Source: Paludibacter sp. UBA6032 (lineage in GTDB: Bacteria > Bacteroidota > Bacteroidia > Bacteroidales > Paludibacteraceae). Taken from it: a DNA stretch of 64,000 nucleotides. Under the pieces are notes generated by a model. The model made no database searches and was not told the DNA's origin. It worked only from the letters and a program-made list of their open reading frames with translations. This document shows positions 43,862-52,815 of the stretch, in pieces. Both the position numbers and the translations under genes were made by a program. The stretch spans positions 115,172 to 179,171 of the forward strand of contig DIZI01000025.1 of assembly GCA_002427885.1 (NCBI GenBank), in the 5' to 3' direction. Each line of letters starts with the position of its first letter. The stretch's first letter is position 1.

Positions 43862-43892
43862 TTGATTACAAAGTATTTCCCCGAAACGTCTG
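43862..43892 (+). promoter_or_regulatory. Weak ECF-like promoter variant
   Basis: TTGATTACA, 16 bases, CGTCTG. Eight of nine and five of six bases match, but the spacer is 16 and the distance to the GH2 start (44041) is 148 bp, much longer than for the other copies. Confidence 0.3.
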
Positions 43893-43913
43893 TATCAGAT
43901 ATTTCTTGTAATA

Positions 43914-43945
43914 TTGTACGATTCAACTCAGTAATCGTACATTTG
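43914..43945 (+). promoter_or_regulatory. Housekeeping-type promoter overlapped by an inverted-repeat operator
   Basis: TTG at 43914-43916 and TACATTTG at 43938-43945 fit -33/-7 boxes with 21 bp between. A perfect 9-bp inverted repeat, TGTACGATT-N9-AATCGTACA (43915-43941), covers both boxes, a natural place for a repressor to bind. Confidence 0.5.
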
Positions 43946-44040
43946 CAATAAACGCATTTTTATATGAAAAGTAGATGTTGTATTTTTGAAGACAGTAGTT
44001 ATTCTTCATAAATTAGACAAATCAAATATCAAATCAACGT

Positions 44041-46635
44041 ATGAAACTAAAACACATTCTAATTCTTACATTTCTTCATTTTTTCATTCTTTCGTTGGCT
44101 GCCGAAACTTCCGTTGCCGGATTTTATCAGTTGGCAGGAAGTGGACGACAAGTGTATAACTTTAATCTCGGATGGAGATTTTACAGGGGTGATGTAAAAG
44201 ATGCTGATAAAATGAAGTTCGATGACTCGGCCTGGGAAGTGGTGGCAACTCCTCACACGGTACAGTTGATGCCGGCCGAAGCGAGCGGAGGTAGAAATTA
44301 CCAAGGTATTGCCTGGTATCGGAAACGTTTTGTCGTGCCAGCCGATGCAAAAGAAAAAGATGTTTCCATCCATTTCGAAGCCATCATGGGCAAGCAAAAA
44401 ATTTACCTGAATGGGAAACTGGTAAAAGAACATTTAGGTGGATATTTACCGATAACCGTTGATTTAACTGCCAATGGTGCACAGGTCGGTGATACTTGCC
44501 AGCTTGCGGTAATGGCCGATAACAGCGATGATAAAAGTTATCCGCCAGGCAAACCGCAATACACGCTCGATTTTGCTTATCATGGAGGCATTTACCGGGA
44601 TGTGTGGATGATTTGTAAAAACAAAGTGTCCATAACCGATCCGGTCGAAGCCAACGAAACTGCCGGTGGCGGAGTGTTTGTGCATTACGATAATATTAGT
44701 GTAAAAAGTGCTGATGTATTTGTCAATACAGAATTGAAAAACAACGGGTTAGAAACTAAGTCGGTTACACTGGAGACAACTCTTGTAGATAATCTGGGAA
44801 AAATAGCAATAAAAATAAGTACTAAAATTTCGCTGAAAGCCGATGAATCAAAAACAGTTTTGCAGAAAACAACGGTACTGAATCCGCATCTTTGGACTCC
44901 TGAAACACCTGATTTATATAAAGTGAATTTATTGGTAAAAGAAGGAAAAACAGCTTTGGATGGTGGAACTGTACGAGTGGGAATTCGCAAAGCCGAATTT
45001 CGTGGCAAGGATGGTTTTTACCTGAATGACAAACCATACGGGCAATTGATAGGTGGCAACCGTCATCAGGATTTTGCATACGTTGGCAATGCTGTACCCA
45101 ATTCGCAACAATGGCGCGATGTAAAACGCTTGCGCGATGCCGGTTGCGTGATTGTCCGTACGGCTCATTATCCCCAGGATCCTGCTTTTATGGATGCCTG
45201 CGATGAGTTGGGAATGTTTATTATCGTGGCAACTCCAGGCTGGCAATTCTGGAATAAAGACCCTGAATTCGAGCAATTGGTTTATAAAAATACCCGTGAT
45301 ATTATTCGCCGTGACCGCAATCATCCTTCGGTCTTGTTATGGGAACCAATTCTAAACGAAACCCGTTTTCCGAAAGAATTCTCGTTGAACTCCCTGAAAA
45401 TAACCAAAGATGAATTCCCATATCCGGGTGCACCGGGTGCTGCTGCCGATTTACATTCCGAAGGAGTGGCTGATAATTATGATGTCGTTTATGGCTGGCC
45501 AACCGACGAAGGCAAGGCGAAACAATCCATTTTTACACGTGAATTTGGCGAAAATGTGGACGACTGGTACGCACATAATGCAAACAATCGTGCCAGTCGC
45601 AGTTGGGGCGAACGGCCAATGTTGATTCAAGCTTTGTCTTTAGCAGATTCATACGATGCTATGTTTCATACCACCGGACAGTTTGTTGGCGGTGCACAGT
45701 GGCATCCATTTGATCACCAGCGCGGTTATCATCCCGATCCTTACTGGGGTGGGATTTTTGATGCTTTCCGACAACCGAAATATGCGTATTACCTTTTTAA
45801 AAGTCAGGTAAATCCTGATATTAAAGTGCCTAATGTGGAAACAGGTCCGATGGTTTACGTGGTCAATGAAATGACTCCGTTTTCGGATGCCAACGTGACT
45901 GTTTTCAGCAATTGTGATTCGGTACGTCTGACAGCTTACGAAGGCAAGTCGTGGACAAAACCGGTTATTCATGCGAAAGGACATATTCCTAATGCGCCTG
46001 TTACCTTTGAGAAAGTGTTTGATTTCTGGGAAATGCGTGATTACACTTATAAAAGGAAAAAACCTGAGTTGGTGAGCTTCTTAGCCGAAGGGATCATTGA
46101 TGGAAAAGTGGTTTGCAGCGAGAAAAAAATGCCTTCGCGCCGTTCGACAAAAATTCGATTATCAATTGATAGACTGGGAAAACCTCTGACGGCCGATGGT
46201 TCGGATTTTATAATTGTGATAGCTGAAATTACCGACGATAATGGCAACGTGCGCCGGCTGGCAAAAGACAATATTGTATTTTCAGTTGAAGGCGAAGGCG
46301 AAATTATTGGTGATGAAAGTATAAATGCAAATCCTCGTGCCGTGGAATGGGGCTCTGCTCCGGTACTGATTCGCTCTACCAATAAACCCGGAAAAATTAA
46401 AGTGAAAGCACGTGTACAATTTGAAGGAACTCAAGCTCCGACTTCTGCCGAAATCGAATTTGAAAGTGTAGCCACCGATTTGCCTTTTAATTTTATAGAA
46501 CAACATCAGGTAATCGCGAATCAAATTGAAAATTCTACTTCGAAAAAACTTCAGTTTACCGACGAACAGAAACAAAAATTACTGGATGAAGTGGAAAAAC
46601 AACAGACCGATTTCGGCGAAAAACACACAAAATAG
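44041..46635 (+). CDS. GH2 glycosidase, secreted
   Basis: An 864-residue GH2 enzyme with a signal peptide, sugar-binding domain (FNLGWRFYRGDVKDAD), immunoglobulin-like domain and TIM barrel. Acid/base Glu440 lies in EPILNETRF and nucleophile Glu501 in FTREFGENVDD. A C-terminal immunoglobulin-like region (about 700-810) and a charged helical tail follow. The barrel sequence is unlike LacZ, so beta-galactosidase activity should not be assumed; beta-glucuronidase or beta-mannosidase-like activities occur in similar architectures. It has a separate promoter region with an inverted-repeat operator. Confidence 0.85.
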   Translation: MKLKHILILTFLHFFILSLAAETSVAGFYQLAGSGRQVYNFNLGWRFYRGDVKDADKMKFDDSAWEVVATPHTVQLMPAEASGGRNYQGIAWYRKRFVVPADAKEKDVSIHFEAIMGKQKIYLNGKLVKEHLGGYLPITVDLTANGAQVGDTCQLAVMADNSDDKSYPPGKPQYTLDFAYHGGIYRDVWMICKNKVSITDPVEANETAGGGVFVHYDNISVKSADVFVNTELKNNGLETKSVTLETTLVDNLGKIAIKISTKISLKADESKTVLQKTTVLNPHLWTPETPDLYKVNLLVKEGKTALDGGTVRVGIRKAEFRGKDGFYLNDKPYGQLIGGNRHQDFAYVGNAVPNSQQWRDVKRLRDAGCVIVRTAHYPQDPAFMDACDELGMFIIVATPGWQFWNKDPEFEQLVYKNTRDIIRRDRNHPSVLLWEPILNETRFPKEFSLNSLKITKDEFPYPGAPGAAADLHSEGVADNYDVVYGWPTDEGKAKQSIFTREFGENVDDWYAHNANNRASRSWGERPMLIQALSLADSYDAMFHTTGQFVGGAQWHPFDHQRGYHPDPYWGGIFDAFRQPKYAYYLFKSQVNPDIKVPNVETGPMVYVVNEMTPFSDANVTVFSNCDSVRLTAYEGKSWTKPVIHAKGHIPNAPVTFEKVFDFWEMRDYTYKRKKPELVSFLAEGIIDGKVVCSEKKMPSRRSTKIRLSIDRLGKPLTADGSDFIIVIAEITDDNGNVRRLAKDNIVFSVEGEGEIIGDESINANPRAVEWGSAPVLIRSTNKPGKIKVKARVQFEGTQAPTSAEIEFESVATDLPFNFIEQHQVIANQIENSTSKKLQFTDEQKQKLLDEVEKQQTDFGEKHTK

Positions 46636-46690
46636 TTTAAGTAACTTTCTCAAATTTCTTTAAAATCAGTAAACCTCACAATGTCTGGCT

Positions 46691-46726
46691 GTCCCCTTTT
46701 TTAAGGGGACGAGCGAAGCGGAGGCG
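46691..46726 (+). repeat. Hairpin repeat GTCCCCTT-N4-AAGGGGAC with G/A-rich tail
   Basis: 8-bp stem, 4-base loop, then GAGCGAAGCGGAGGCG. A third repeat type in a gene junction. It could also act as a weak attenuator between the GH2 and acetylesterase genes. Confidence 0.7.
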
Positions 46727-46752
46727 TTTCTTTCTCTTCTAATTCAAAAATC

Positions 46753-48213
46753 ATGATTCTCAAAAAACGCTGGTTCCTGTCATTAAGCATTTTATTTTCA
46801 TTTACGGTCAATCTTTTCGGCGAAGTTAGCCTACCCAAAATTCTCGGTCATAACATGGTGCTACAACGTCTGAAGTCGGTTCCAATTTGGGGAACGGCGG
46901 ATAAAGGCGAAAAGATTACAGTTACTTTTGAAGGACAGAGTAAAACCGTTCTTGCAAATGATTCGGGAAAATGGATGGTGAAGCTCAATCCAATGGAAGC
47001 TTCGGCTGTTCCACGCAAAATGACGATTAAGGGAACAAATACAATTGTACTACAAAATATTCTGGTTGGTGAAGTCTGGCTTTGTTCCGGACAGTCGAAT
47101 ATGGAGTATGCCATGCGGAAATATAGTGATTACAAGTCGAAAACAAAAGGATATAAACCACCTGAAGATGACCTGAATAATGCAAACAATACCAATATTC
47201 GGATTTTTCTGGTTCGACGTAAATATATGTCGCCCGATTCCACCCATGCCGGTTGGGACGTAGCCATGGGTCGTCCGCTGGTTGATTTTTCGGCAGTCGG
47301 CTATTTTTTTGCGAAAGAATTGTACGCGAAATTGCATGTCCCCATCGGCATGATTTCGTCGGCTGTGCCCGGAAGCCGCATCGAACCCTGGATTGAAGCC
47401 AGTAAACTGGATACTGCTCCAAAAATGAAAAACGGGGAAGTATTGGAAAAACTTTCGGCTGATGGAGATGATCCCGGTAAATTTTACAACACGATGATTC
47501 AACCGTTGATTCCTTTTTCTATTAAAGGATTCCTTTGGTATCAGGGAGAATCGAATTGTTTCCTGAATGAAAATATCCGTTATGCCTATAAATTTAAAAC
47601 GCTGATTGAAAGTTGGCGAAATGATTGGGAAAATGATAAATTGCCTTTTTATTTTGTACAGATTGCACCTTTCAATTATTCTGCTTCTAAAGATGTTCGT
47701 CCTCATACTCCCGAAAATTTACCTGAATTCTGGGAATCGCAGACACTTGCGCTTCAGTTGCCAAATACCGGCATGATTACTATTACCGATCTGGTTGACA
47801 GCATTGTTGATCTGCATCCCGGCTATAAATGGGAGGTTGGGCACCGGTTGAACTTAGTTGCACTTCATAATGCCTACGATCAGAAAAATGTTGTTTGTTC
47901 CGGACCAACCTATCAGAAAATGAAAATTGTGGGTAAGACGATTGAAGTTACTTTTACAAATACGGGAAACGGATTGACAAGCCGTGACGGGAAACCGTTG
48001 ACATGGTTCTCTATTGCAGGATCCGATGATAAATTTATTCCGGCAACCGCTGTGATTGAAGGAAATAAAGTGATTGTCTCTTCTCCTGATGTTCTACATC
48101 CGGTCACTGTCCGTTTTGGTTGGAACGAATCGGCTCAGTCCAATTTTATCAATAAAGAAGGCTTACCGGCTGTTCCTTTTCGGAGTGATAATCCATGGGA
48201 GAAAATTTTCTAA
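46753..48213 (+). CDS. SGNH carbohydrate acetylesterase, second copy
   Basis: A 486-residue relative of the enzyme at 40112. Ser115 in SGQSNMEYA is the nucleophile, GFLWYQGESN the central block, and DLHPGYKWEVGHRLN supplies the catalytic His with the usual H-P-x-x-K-x-x-x-G-x-R-L pattern. A signal peptide precedes LPKILGHNMVLQR. Divergence from the first copy suggests different acetylated sugars or linkages. It probably belongs to the transcript from 44041. Confidence 0.85.
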   Translation: MILKKRWFLSLSILFSFTVNLFGEVSLPKILGHNMVLQRLKSVPIWGTADKGEKITVTFEGQSKTVLANDSGKWMVKLNPMEASAVPRKMTIKGTNTIVLQNILVGEVWLCSGQSNMEYAMRKYSDYKSKTKGYKPPEDDLNNANNTNIRIFLVRRKYMSPDSTHAGWDVAMGRPLVDFSAVGYFFAKELYAKLHVPIGMISSAVPGSRIEPWIEASKLDTAPKMKNGEVLEKLSADGDDPGKFYNTMIQPLIPFSIKGFLWYQGESNCFLNENIRYAYKFKTLIESWRNDWENDKLPFYFVQIAPFNYSASKDVRPHTPENLPEFWESQTLALQLPNTGMITITDLVDSIVDLHPGYKWEVGHRLNLVALHNAYDQKNVVCSGPTYQKMKIVGKTIEVTFTNTGNGLTSRDGKPLTWFSIAGSDDKFIPATAVIEGNKVIVSSPDVLHPVTVRFGWNESAQSNFINKEGLPAVPFRSDNPWEKIF

Positions 48214-48253
48214 GTAAATATCAGTTTTTCAACCTTTCTATTAAACAACCAAT

Positions 48254-48270
48254 TATAACATTGTGTTATA
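48254..48270. promoter_or_regulatory. Small inverted repeat TATAAC-N5-GTTATA
   Basis: A 6-bp perfect inverted repeat 93 bp before the hybrid sensor gene. A possible operator; short enough to be chance. Confidence 0.25.
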
Positions 48271-48313
48271 CTGATTTATTGTTCTTCAACCGTTTTAATA
48301 TAAATAGTTTTTA

Positions 48314-48321
48314 TACTTTTG
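48314..48321 (+). promoter_or_regulatory. Possible -7 box (TACTTTTG)
   Basis: Fits TAnnTTTG, 41 bp before the hybrid sensor start. A TTTT rather than TTTG lies near the -33 position. Confidence 0.45.
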
Positions 48322-48362
48322 TTTATTATTATCAAAAGACAATAATACCAGAAATTTAAACC

Positions 48363-51300
48363 ATGAAAAAGTTTATAATTCTTGCCATCTTCATCTTATT
48401 TGTATCTCAATCGGGATTTTGTTATAAATCAATGATTGTAAGAGATTACACCATCGATGATGGTCTGCCACATAATACGGTACATTGTACCATGAAAGAT
48501 ACTGACGGATTAATGTGGTTTGGAACGTGGTACGGTTTGACAAGTTTTGATGGGACAAAATTTAAAACTTATAACAACAGAAACGATTATTATACAGATA
48601 TTCCACCCAATAAAGTTCAGGTAATTATTGAAGCGAACGATAGTAACCTCTGGGTGAAAACCATTGATCATAAACTTTATCTTTTCGATAAAAAACATGA
48701 GCATTATTACGATGTTTTTAATGAGATAAAAAAAAATTACTCGGTCAGCCCCAAAATAATTAAAATTCAAAAAACGGAAACCGGCGCTCTTTTGTTGCTG
48801 ACTAAAAACAAAGATTTACTTCAGGCTGTTTCGGAGGGTAACGGCAAATTAAAGGTGAGCCTTTTGTACGATTCTCAAAGTAAAAGAGAGCATAAATTGA
48901 TGAATAATCTTCTTATTGAAGATAAAAACTACATCAACTGGATTGGAACGGATTACAAAATAATTTCATGTAAAAAAGGAGCTGCTTTACTGTCAAAACC
49001 TTCCGATTTTGTACTTAAAAAGATTGATCCAACCTCAATACAAGAATTTTCATGTGCTTTTGTGTACAAAAACATTCTTTGGCTTGGCGACGAAAACGGG
49101 AATATTTATAAAATTGATTACCGCAACGGAATTATCGTAAAGAAAAAATTGTTACCTGAAGGTGGATCTATTCAGGATATTGTCAGTTCCAACGGAAAAA
49201 CATTTTTTATTTCGATAAGTAAAAAAGGCGTTTTCGAGTATAACGATCAAACATCTGAATTTGCAAAAGTAATTCCACTTAACGGAAATTTTAATGTAAG
49301 CGGCTCCTATGTTGATAGTTATGACAAACTATGGATTGAACTTAATCAGTCATCACTGGTTTATTATGACCCATTTAATAAATCTTCGAAACGCTTTGAA
49401 TTGCCCACAGGCAAAGTGAATAAAGATTTGAAACTGCAGGATGGGAAAGAGTTGGGAATGTTTTTCCTTACAACTTCCGGCGATCTGGTTCATTTCGATC
49501 GTTCTCAGGCAACAATCAGTCTGCTCAACGAGCAAAAAGAATTAACACAAAACGGAGAAAAAAAATTATTTTTCGATATACTCCTGGATAAAGACAATAT
49601 TCTGTGGCTGACTTCTACCGGAAATGGTATTTTCAGTATCAGTTTTCCAAAACAACAGTTTAATCTTTTTCAACTTCCTTCAATAATCCATAAGCCAAAT
49701 ACCGAAGCTATAAAAACATTATTTCAGTCCCGAAATGGTGATATTTGGGTGGCAAACCGACAAGCAGAAGTTTACCAACTCGATAAAAATGGAAAGGTTA
49801 AACGTATATTTTCCGGTAAAAACTATTTAATTGGCAACGTCTATCATATCATGGAAGACCACAAAGGAAATCTCTGGTTTTCTACCAAGGGAAATGGGTT
49901 GGTAAAAGCTGAATTGAATAATACTTCTGTCTTAGGTTTTAACTTTACTCGTTATGTTTATGATGAAAGGAATCCATCCTCCATTAGTGGAAATGACGTA
50001 TATTACACATTCGAAGATAGTAAAAACCGGATTTGGGTCGCTTTGTTTGGCGGAGGTTTAAATCTGGTGGTTCAGGCAAAAGATGGCATTACTTTTATAA
50101 ATAAATTCAATAGTTTTGTGCGCTATCCAAAGTATGGTTTATACATGGAAGTCCGCAATATTACGGAAGATAAAGAGGGACGTATTTGGGTTGGAACTAG
50201 TGATGGACTCCTATCTTTCGACAGCCATTTTAAAAATCCGGATCAGATAGATTTCGAAATTTACCGAAATGAAATGGTTGGATCAAACATTTCGGACAAT
50301 GATATTTATGTTTTGTATAAAGATGCTCGATCACAAATTTGGGTTAGTGTTTTTGGTGGTGGACTTAACAAGTTGGTTGGTTATGACAAAAAAACCAAAT
50401 TACCGGTTTTTAAATCGTATGGGCTTAAGGAGGGGTTGAAAAGTGAGGTCGTTTTATCAATTGTTGAAGATAATGATAATGCCTTATGGTTAGCTACCGA
50501 AAATGCTATTTCACGTTTTGATAAAAAAACGGAGACATTCCGAAACTTTGACCAATATGATGGATTTATCAATGTTCAAATGGAAGAGTCAAGTGCTTTA
50601 AAGACTCTTTCGGGTGATTTATGGTTTGGCAACCGGAATGGTATTTTGGAGTTCAATCCGCAAAAAATTGAAACTTATAATTGCGATTATAAAACTTTTA
50701 TTGTCGACTTTTTAGTTTCCAATAGGGAATTGAGCAGTTTTAAGGACAATCCTATCATTAAAGAATCAATACGTTATGTACATTCCATCACGCTGAAGCA
50801 TAATCAATCAAATTTTACAATTGAATTTGCGGCATTAAATTATTACAATCAAAACCGGGTTACTTATAAATATATTCTCGAAGGTTTTGAAAAAGAATGG
50901 CATATAAACAGTAAAAACCGGATTGCTTCTTACCCAAATGTTCCCCATGGCGATTATCTTTTCAGAGTGCAGGCAATTGACGAAGCGAATGCTTCGCTGA
51001 AATCGGAAAGAACCTTGGAAATCATCATACTTCCACCATGGTATCTGACTTGGTGGGCATACATTATTTATTCAATTCTTGGATTATTGTTAATATATGG
51101 TGGTATAAAAGCTGTACTTTTCTACATCCGAATGCGAAATGAAGTTTACATTGAGCAACGGGTCTCCGAACTTAAAATCAAGTTTTTCACCAATATATCA
51201 CACGAACTACGTACTCCGTTGACACTTATCATGGGTCCGATACAGGAATTAAAGCAAAAACAGCAACTGACCGAAAAAGGAAAACAATACATTACTTTGA

Positions 51301-52754
51301 TTGAAAAAAGTGCAAATCAAATGCTCCAATTAGTCAATCAGATTCTGGATTTCCGAAAAATTCAAAACGGAAAAATGATTTTACATGTTTCTCAGTTTGA
51401 TCTTAATGATCTAATTGAATCTTTCTACAAAGAATTTGTTGTCATGTCCGAAGAATCGGAAATTAATTTCTCCTATCAGTTGACAGATGAAGAAATCGTA
51501 CTTTGGGCCGACAAAGAAAAGATTGAAACTGTTATTCGAAATATTCTTTCCAATGCATTTAAATTCACAAAATCAGGTGGAAGCATTTTTATTACTTCCG
51601 GATTATCCGAAGATAAAACCAGTTGCTTTATAAAAGTGGAAGATACCGGAGTTGGAATTCCTCAGAATAAATTGACTGAGATATTCGAACGTTTTTCTCA
51701 AGGTGAAAACTCTAAAAATGCATATTTCCCGGGGACCGGAATCGGGTTGGCACTTTCAAAAGAAATAATCAATTTGCATCATGGTTCCATTACCGCCGAT
51801 GGAAAACCCGAAGTTGGCTCTACATTTACCGTTGAATTATTACTTGGAAAAGAGCATTATAAGGCTTCGGAAGTCAATTTCTATGTTGGCGACACAGTTT
51901 CGGAAATTTCTACTGAAGTATCTGATAGTAACCAAACTCAGAATGATGAACTTACAGATGAAACTGAAAGTGATTTACCATCACTTTTGGTAGTCGAAGA
52001 CAATAAGGATTTATGTGAATTGTTGAAATTACAATTAGAAGATAAATACAATGTTCATGTTGCAAATAATGGTGTGGAAGGACTCAAAAAAATTCTTCAT
52101 TATCATCCTGACATTGTGGTTACCGACCAGATGATGCCCGAAATGAGCGGGCTCGAAATGTTGGAGCAAGTTCGAAAAGATTTTCAGATAAGCCATATTC
52201 CGGTTATCATATTAACAGCAAAGAATGATGAAGAAGCTAAGATTAAAGCAATCAGTATGGGTGCAAACGCTTATATAACAAAACCATTTAGTAAAGAATA
52301 TTTGATTGCGCGCATCGAACAGCTTTTAACGGAGCGTAAAGTTTTTCGGCATAAAATCTGGAAACAGGAGGATAATGAAGAACCGAAACAAAATGACACT
52401 TATGAAACCTATCTGGTGAAAAAAGATGTTCAGTTGTTGGAAAAAATTCATCAGGTAATTGAAGAAAACCTGCATAACAGCGATTATAATATTGATGCAA
52501 TAGCTGAAAATCTGGGATTAAGTCGTTCAGCCTTCTTTAAAAAACTTAAAAGTCTGACAGGATTAGCTCCGGTTGATTTGGTGAAAGAAATCCGATTGAA
52601 CAAATCGCTCGAGTTATTAAAAAACACAGATATGACAATTTCTGAAATTGCCTTTACAGTCGGATTTAAAGAAGCCGGCTATTATGGAAAATGTTTCAGA
52701 AAAAAATATGATCAGACTCCGACTGAATACATGACAAAATATAGAAAAATCTGA
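48363..52754 (+). CDS. Hybrid two-component system sensor/regulator (HTCS)
   Basis: A 1463-residue one-protein signalling system. A signal peptide is followed by two seven-bladed propellers built from repeats such as GLMWFGTWYGLTSFDG, NRIWVALFGGGLNLV and GRIWVGTSDGLLSFD, a Y_Y_Y domain (about 800-885), one membrane helix (about 897-920), a histidine kinase with His947 in ISHELRTPLTLI, an ATPase with DTGVGIP and GTGIGLALSKE, a receiver with Asp1255 in VVTDQMMPEMSG, and an AraC helix-turn-helix at the C-terminus (AENLGLSRSAFFKKLK). Members sense oligosaccharides in the periplasm and activate adjacent loci. All key residues are intact. Here no SusC/SusD pair is nearby. Confidence 0.95.
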   Translation: MKKFIILAIFILFVSQSGFCYKSMIVRDYTIDDGLPHNTVHCTMKDTDGLMWFGTWYGLTSFDGTKFKTYNNRNDYYTDIPPNKVQVIIEANDSNLWVKTIDHKLYLFDKKHEHYYDVFNEIKKNYSVSPKIIKIQKTETGALLLLTKNKDLLQAVSEGNGKLKVSLLYDSQSKREHKLMNNLLIEDKNYINWIGTDYKIISCKKGAALLSKPSDFVLKKIDPTSIQEFSCAFVYKNILWLGDENGNIYKIDYRNGIIVKKKLLPEGGSIQDIVSSNGKTFFISISKKGVFEYNDQTSEFAKVIPLNGNFNVSGSYVDSYDKLWIELNQSSLVYYDPFNKSSKRFELPTGKVNKDLKLQDGKELGMFFLTTSGDLVHFDRSQATISLLNEQKELTQNGEKKLFFDILLDKDNILWLTSTGNGIFSISFPKQQFNLFQLPSIIHKPNTEAIKTLFQSRNGDIWVANRQAEVYQLDKNGKVKRIFSGKNYLIGNVYHIMEDHKGNLWFSTKGNGLVKAELNNTSVLGFNFTRYVYDERNPSSISGNDVYYTFEDSKNRIWVALFGGGLNLVVQAKDGITFINKFNSFVRYPKYGLYMEVRNITEDKEGRIWVGTSDGLLSFDSHFKNPDQIDFEIYRNEMVGSNISDNDIYVLYKDARSQIWVSVFGGGLNKLVGYDKKTKLPVFKSYGLKEGLKSEVVLSIVEDNDNALWLATENAISRFDKKTETFRNFDQYDGFINVQMEESSALKTLSGDLWFGNRNGILEFNPQKIETYNCDYKTFIVDFLVSNRELSSFKDNPIIKESIRYVHSITLKHNQSNFTIEFAALNYYNQNRVTYKYILEGFEKEWHINSKNRIASYPNVPHGDYLFRVQAIDEANASLKSERTLEIIILPPWYLTWWAYIIYSILGLLLIYGGIKAVLFYIRMRNEVYIEQRVSELKIKFFTNISHELRTPLTLIMGPIQELKQKQQLTEKGKQYITLIEKSANQMLQLVNQILDFRKIQNGKMILHVSQFDLNDLIESFYKEFVVMSEESEINFSYQLTDEEIVLWADKEKIETVIRNILSNAFKFTKSGGSIFITSGLSEDKTSCFIKVEDTGVGIPQNKLTEIFERFSQGENSKNAYFPGTGIGLALSKEIINLHHGSITADGKPEVGSTFTVELLLGKEHYKASEVNFYVGDTVSEISTEVSDSNQTQNDELTDETESDLPSLLVVEDNKDLCELLKLQLEDKYNVHVANNGVEGLKKILHYHPDIVVTDQMMPEMSGLEMLEQVRKDFQISHIPVIILTAKNDEEAKIKAISMGANAYITKPFSKEYLIARIEQLLTERKVFRHKIWKQEDNEEPKQNDTYETYLVKKDVQLLEKIHQVIEENLHNSDYNIDAIAENLGLSRSAFFKKLKSLTGLAPVDLVKEIRLNKSLELLKNTDMTISEIAFTVGFKEAGYYGKCFRKKYDQTPTEYMTKYRKI

Positions 52755-52759
52755 TTTTA

Positions 52760-52789
52760 CCGATTACAAAAAGGTTTCTTATTCGTTTT
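52760..52789 (+). promoter_or_regulatory. Very weak ECF-like promoter candidate
   Basis: CCGATTACA, 15 bases, CGTTTT, 26 bp before the pectate lyase start. Spacing is exact but the CGTC core is lost, so this may be chance. Confidence 0.2.
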
Positions 52790-52815
52790 ATTAATGAACA
52801 ATTTAATCACGTTAA

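Noticed and set aside
5964..46726. The repeated palindromes as a CRISPR array
   Set aside because: Copies are dispersed kilobases apart in gene junctions, in both orientations, with no regular spacers.
47050..47706. A 218-codon minus-strand open frame
   Set aside because: Antisense to the second acetylesterase gene; the sense strand has the full SGNH motif set.
30681..48213. A sialic-acid catabolic locus (NanA-like aldolase plus sialate esterases)
   Set aside because: No sialidase with a supported site, epimerase, kinase or sialic-acid transporter is present, and the rhamnosidases and pectate lyase indicate pectin.
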